The notes beneath the pieces are model-generated. The model was not told where the DNA came from, did no database searches, and was given only the letters and a program-made list of their open reading frames with translations. Shown one piece after another: positions 63,707 through 64,000 of a DNA stretch of 64,000 nucleotides. Both the position numbers and the translations under genes were made by a program. This DNA comes from Purpureocillium takamizusanense (Eukaryota > Ascomycota > Sordariomycetes > Hypocreales > Ophiocordycipitaceae): NCBI RefSeq assembly GCF_022605165.1, contig NC_063076.1:1612001-1676000 (forward strand). The letters are read 5' to 3'. Each line of letters opens with the position of its first letter. Position 1 is the stretch's first letter.

Positions 63707-64000
63707 TCTTTAATATTAACTTTTTTCCTATTTATTACCTTTATTAACTTAACTACCTATAAAGTTAGCTATAGCTTTACCTTTTTATTAAATTTAATTA
63801 GGGTAATAATCTCTTTATTAATATTATTAGCTTTATTATTAATAATAAACTCTTTAATAATAATAATAAGCTCTTCGTTAATAATAAAGGCTTTATTAAT
63901 AATCCCTTTATTAATAAGCTTAATAAGCTTAAAAGCTAGCTTATTTATATTATCCCTTTTTATAATAAAATATAAGGCTATTTTTAATATTTTAATTATT
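63707..64000. repeat. AT-rich, RIP-degraded flank right of the retrotransposon
   Basis: Continues past the window edge. On the minus strand it is a long stop-poor frame rich in Lys, Ile and Asn (for example FIINEELIIIIKEF), probably the older host element. Confidence 0.6.

Overview
The window reads as chromosomal DNA of a filamentous ascomycete (Pezizomycotina; probably Sordariomycetes, perhaps Hypocreales). The basis is genes with short GT-AG introns (about 50-230 nt, many with CTRAC-type branch sites), GC-rich coding sequence, an AbaA-type TEA regulator, intron-containing tRNA genes, and AT-rich blocks with the CpA-to-TpA signature of repeat-induced point mutation (RIP). Species is not assigned.

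Layout. 1-47.4 kb is GC-rich euchromatin with twelve protein genes I could model: a TDG/MUG-type DNA glycosylase, actin-related protein Arp4, mitochondrial lysyl-tRNA synthetase, a TOS1-like wall protein, DEAD-box helicase Rok1, the GPI-anchor subunit PIG-P, CORVET subunit Vps8, a GPALPP/DUF3752 protein, a membrane RING-H2 protein, cyclophilin H, a secreted protein whose predicted mature N-terminus is His, the conidiation regulator AbaA, and the five-RRM ribosome-biogenesis factor Mrd1 (thirteen counting Mrd1). Most are conserved housekeeping genes packed 0.2-1.5 kb apart, interrupted by two long gene deserts (23.6-30.2 kb and 34.2-39.1 kb). Exon junctions were chosen by eye from splice signals, frame and family alignment from memory. 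Two tandem tRNA-Leu(AAG) genes with different introns lie at 46.6-46.9 kb, just before base composition collapses.

From about 47.4 kb to the end the DNA is AT-rich and nearly free of CA and TG dinucleotides. One normal-composition island (about 52.4-55.1 kb) holds an apparently intact glutaminyl-tRNA synthetase gene with six exons, one of them only 8 nt. Beyond it, 56,592-63,701 is a full-length but dead Ty3/gypsy-type LTR retrotransposon: two 233-bp LTRs, a perfect 5-bp target duplication (GGTTT), and remnants in the order gag zinc knuckle, protease, RT, RNase H, integrase and a chromodomain-like tail. The LTRs differ at 20 sites by my count, all transitions. The flanking AT-rich DNA appears to be an older element that this one landed in.

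Functionally the genes do not form a cluster: they serve DNA repair, chromatin, translation, ribosome assembly, splicing, trafficking, GPI synthesis, wall and development separately. I found no evidence of a wholly new system. The most notable items are the 8-nt GlnRS exon in an essential gene stranded between RIP-degraded blocks, the transition-only decay of the retrotransposon including its catalytic and zinc-binding residues, the His-first secreted protein, and the unexplained deserts.
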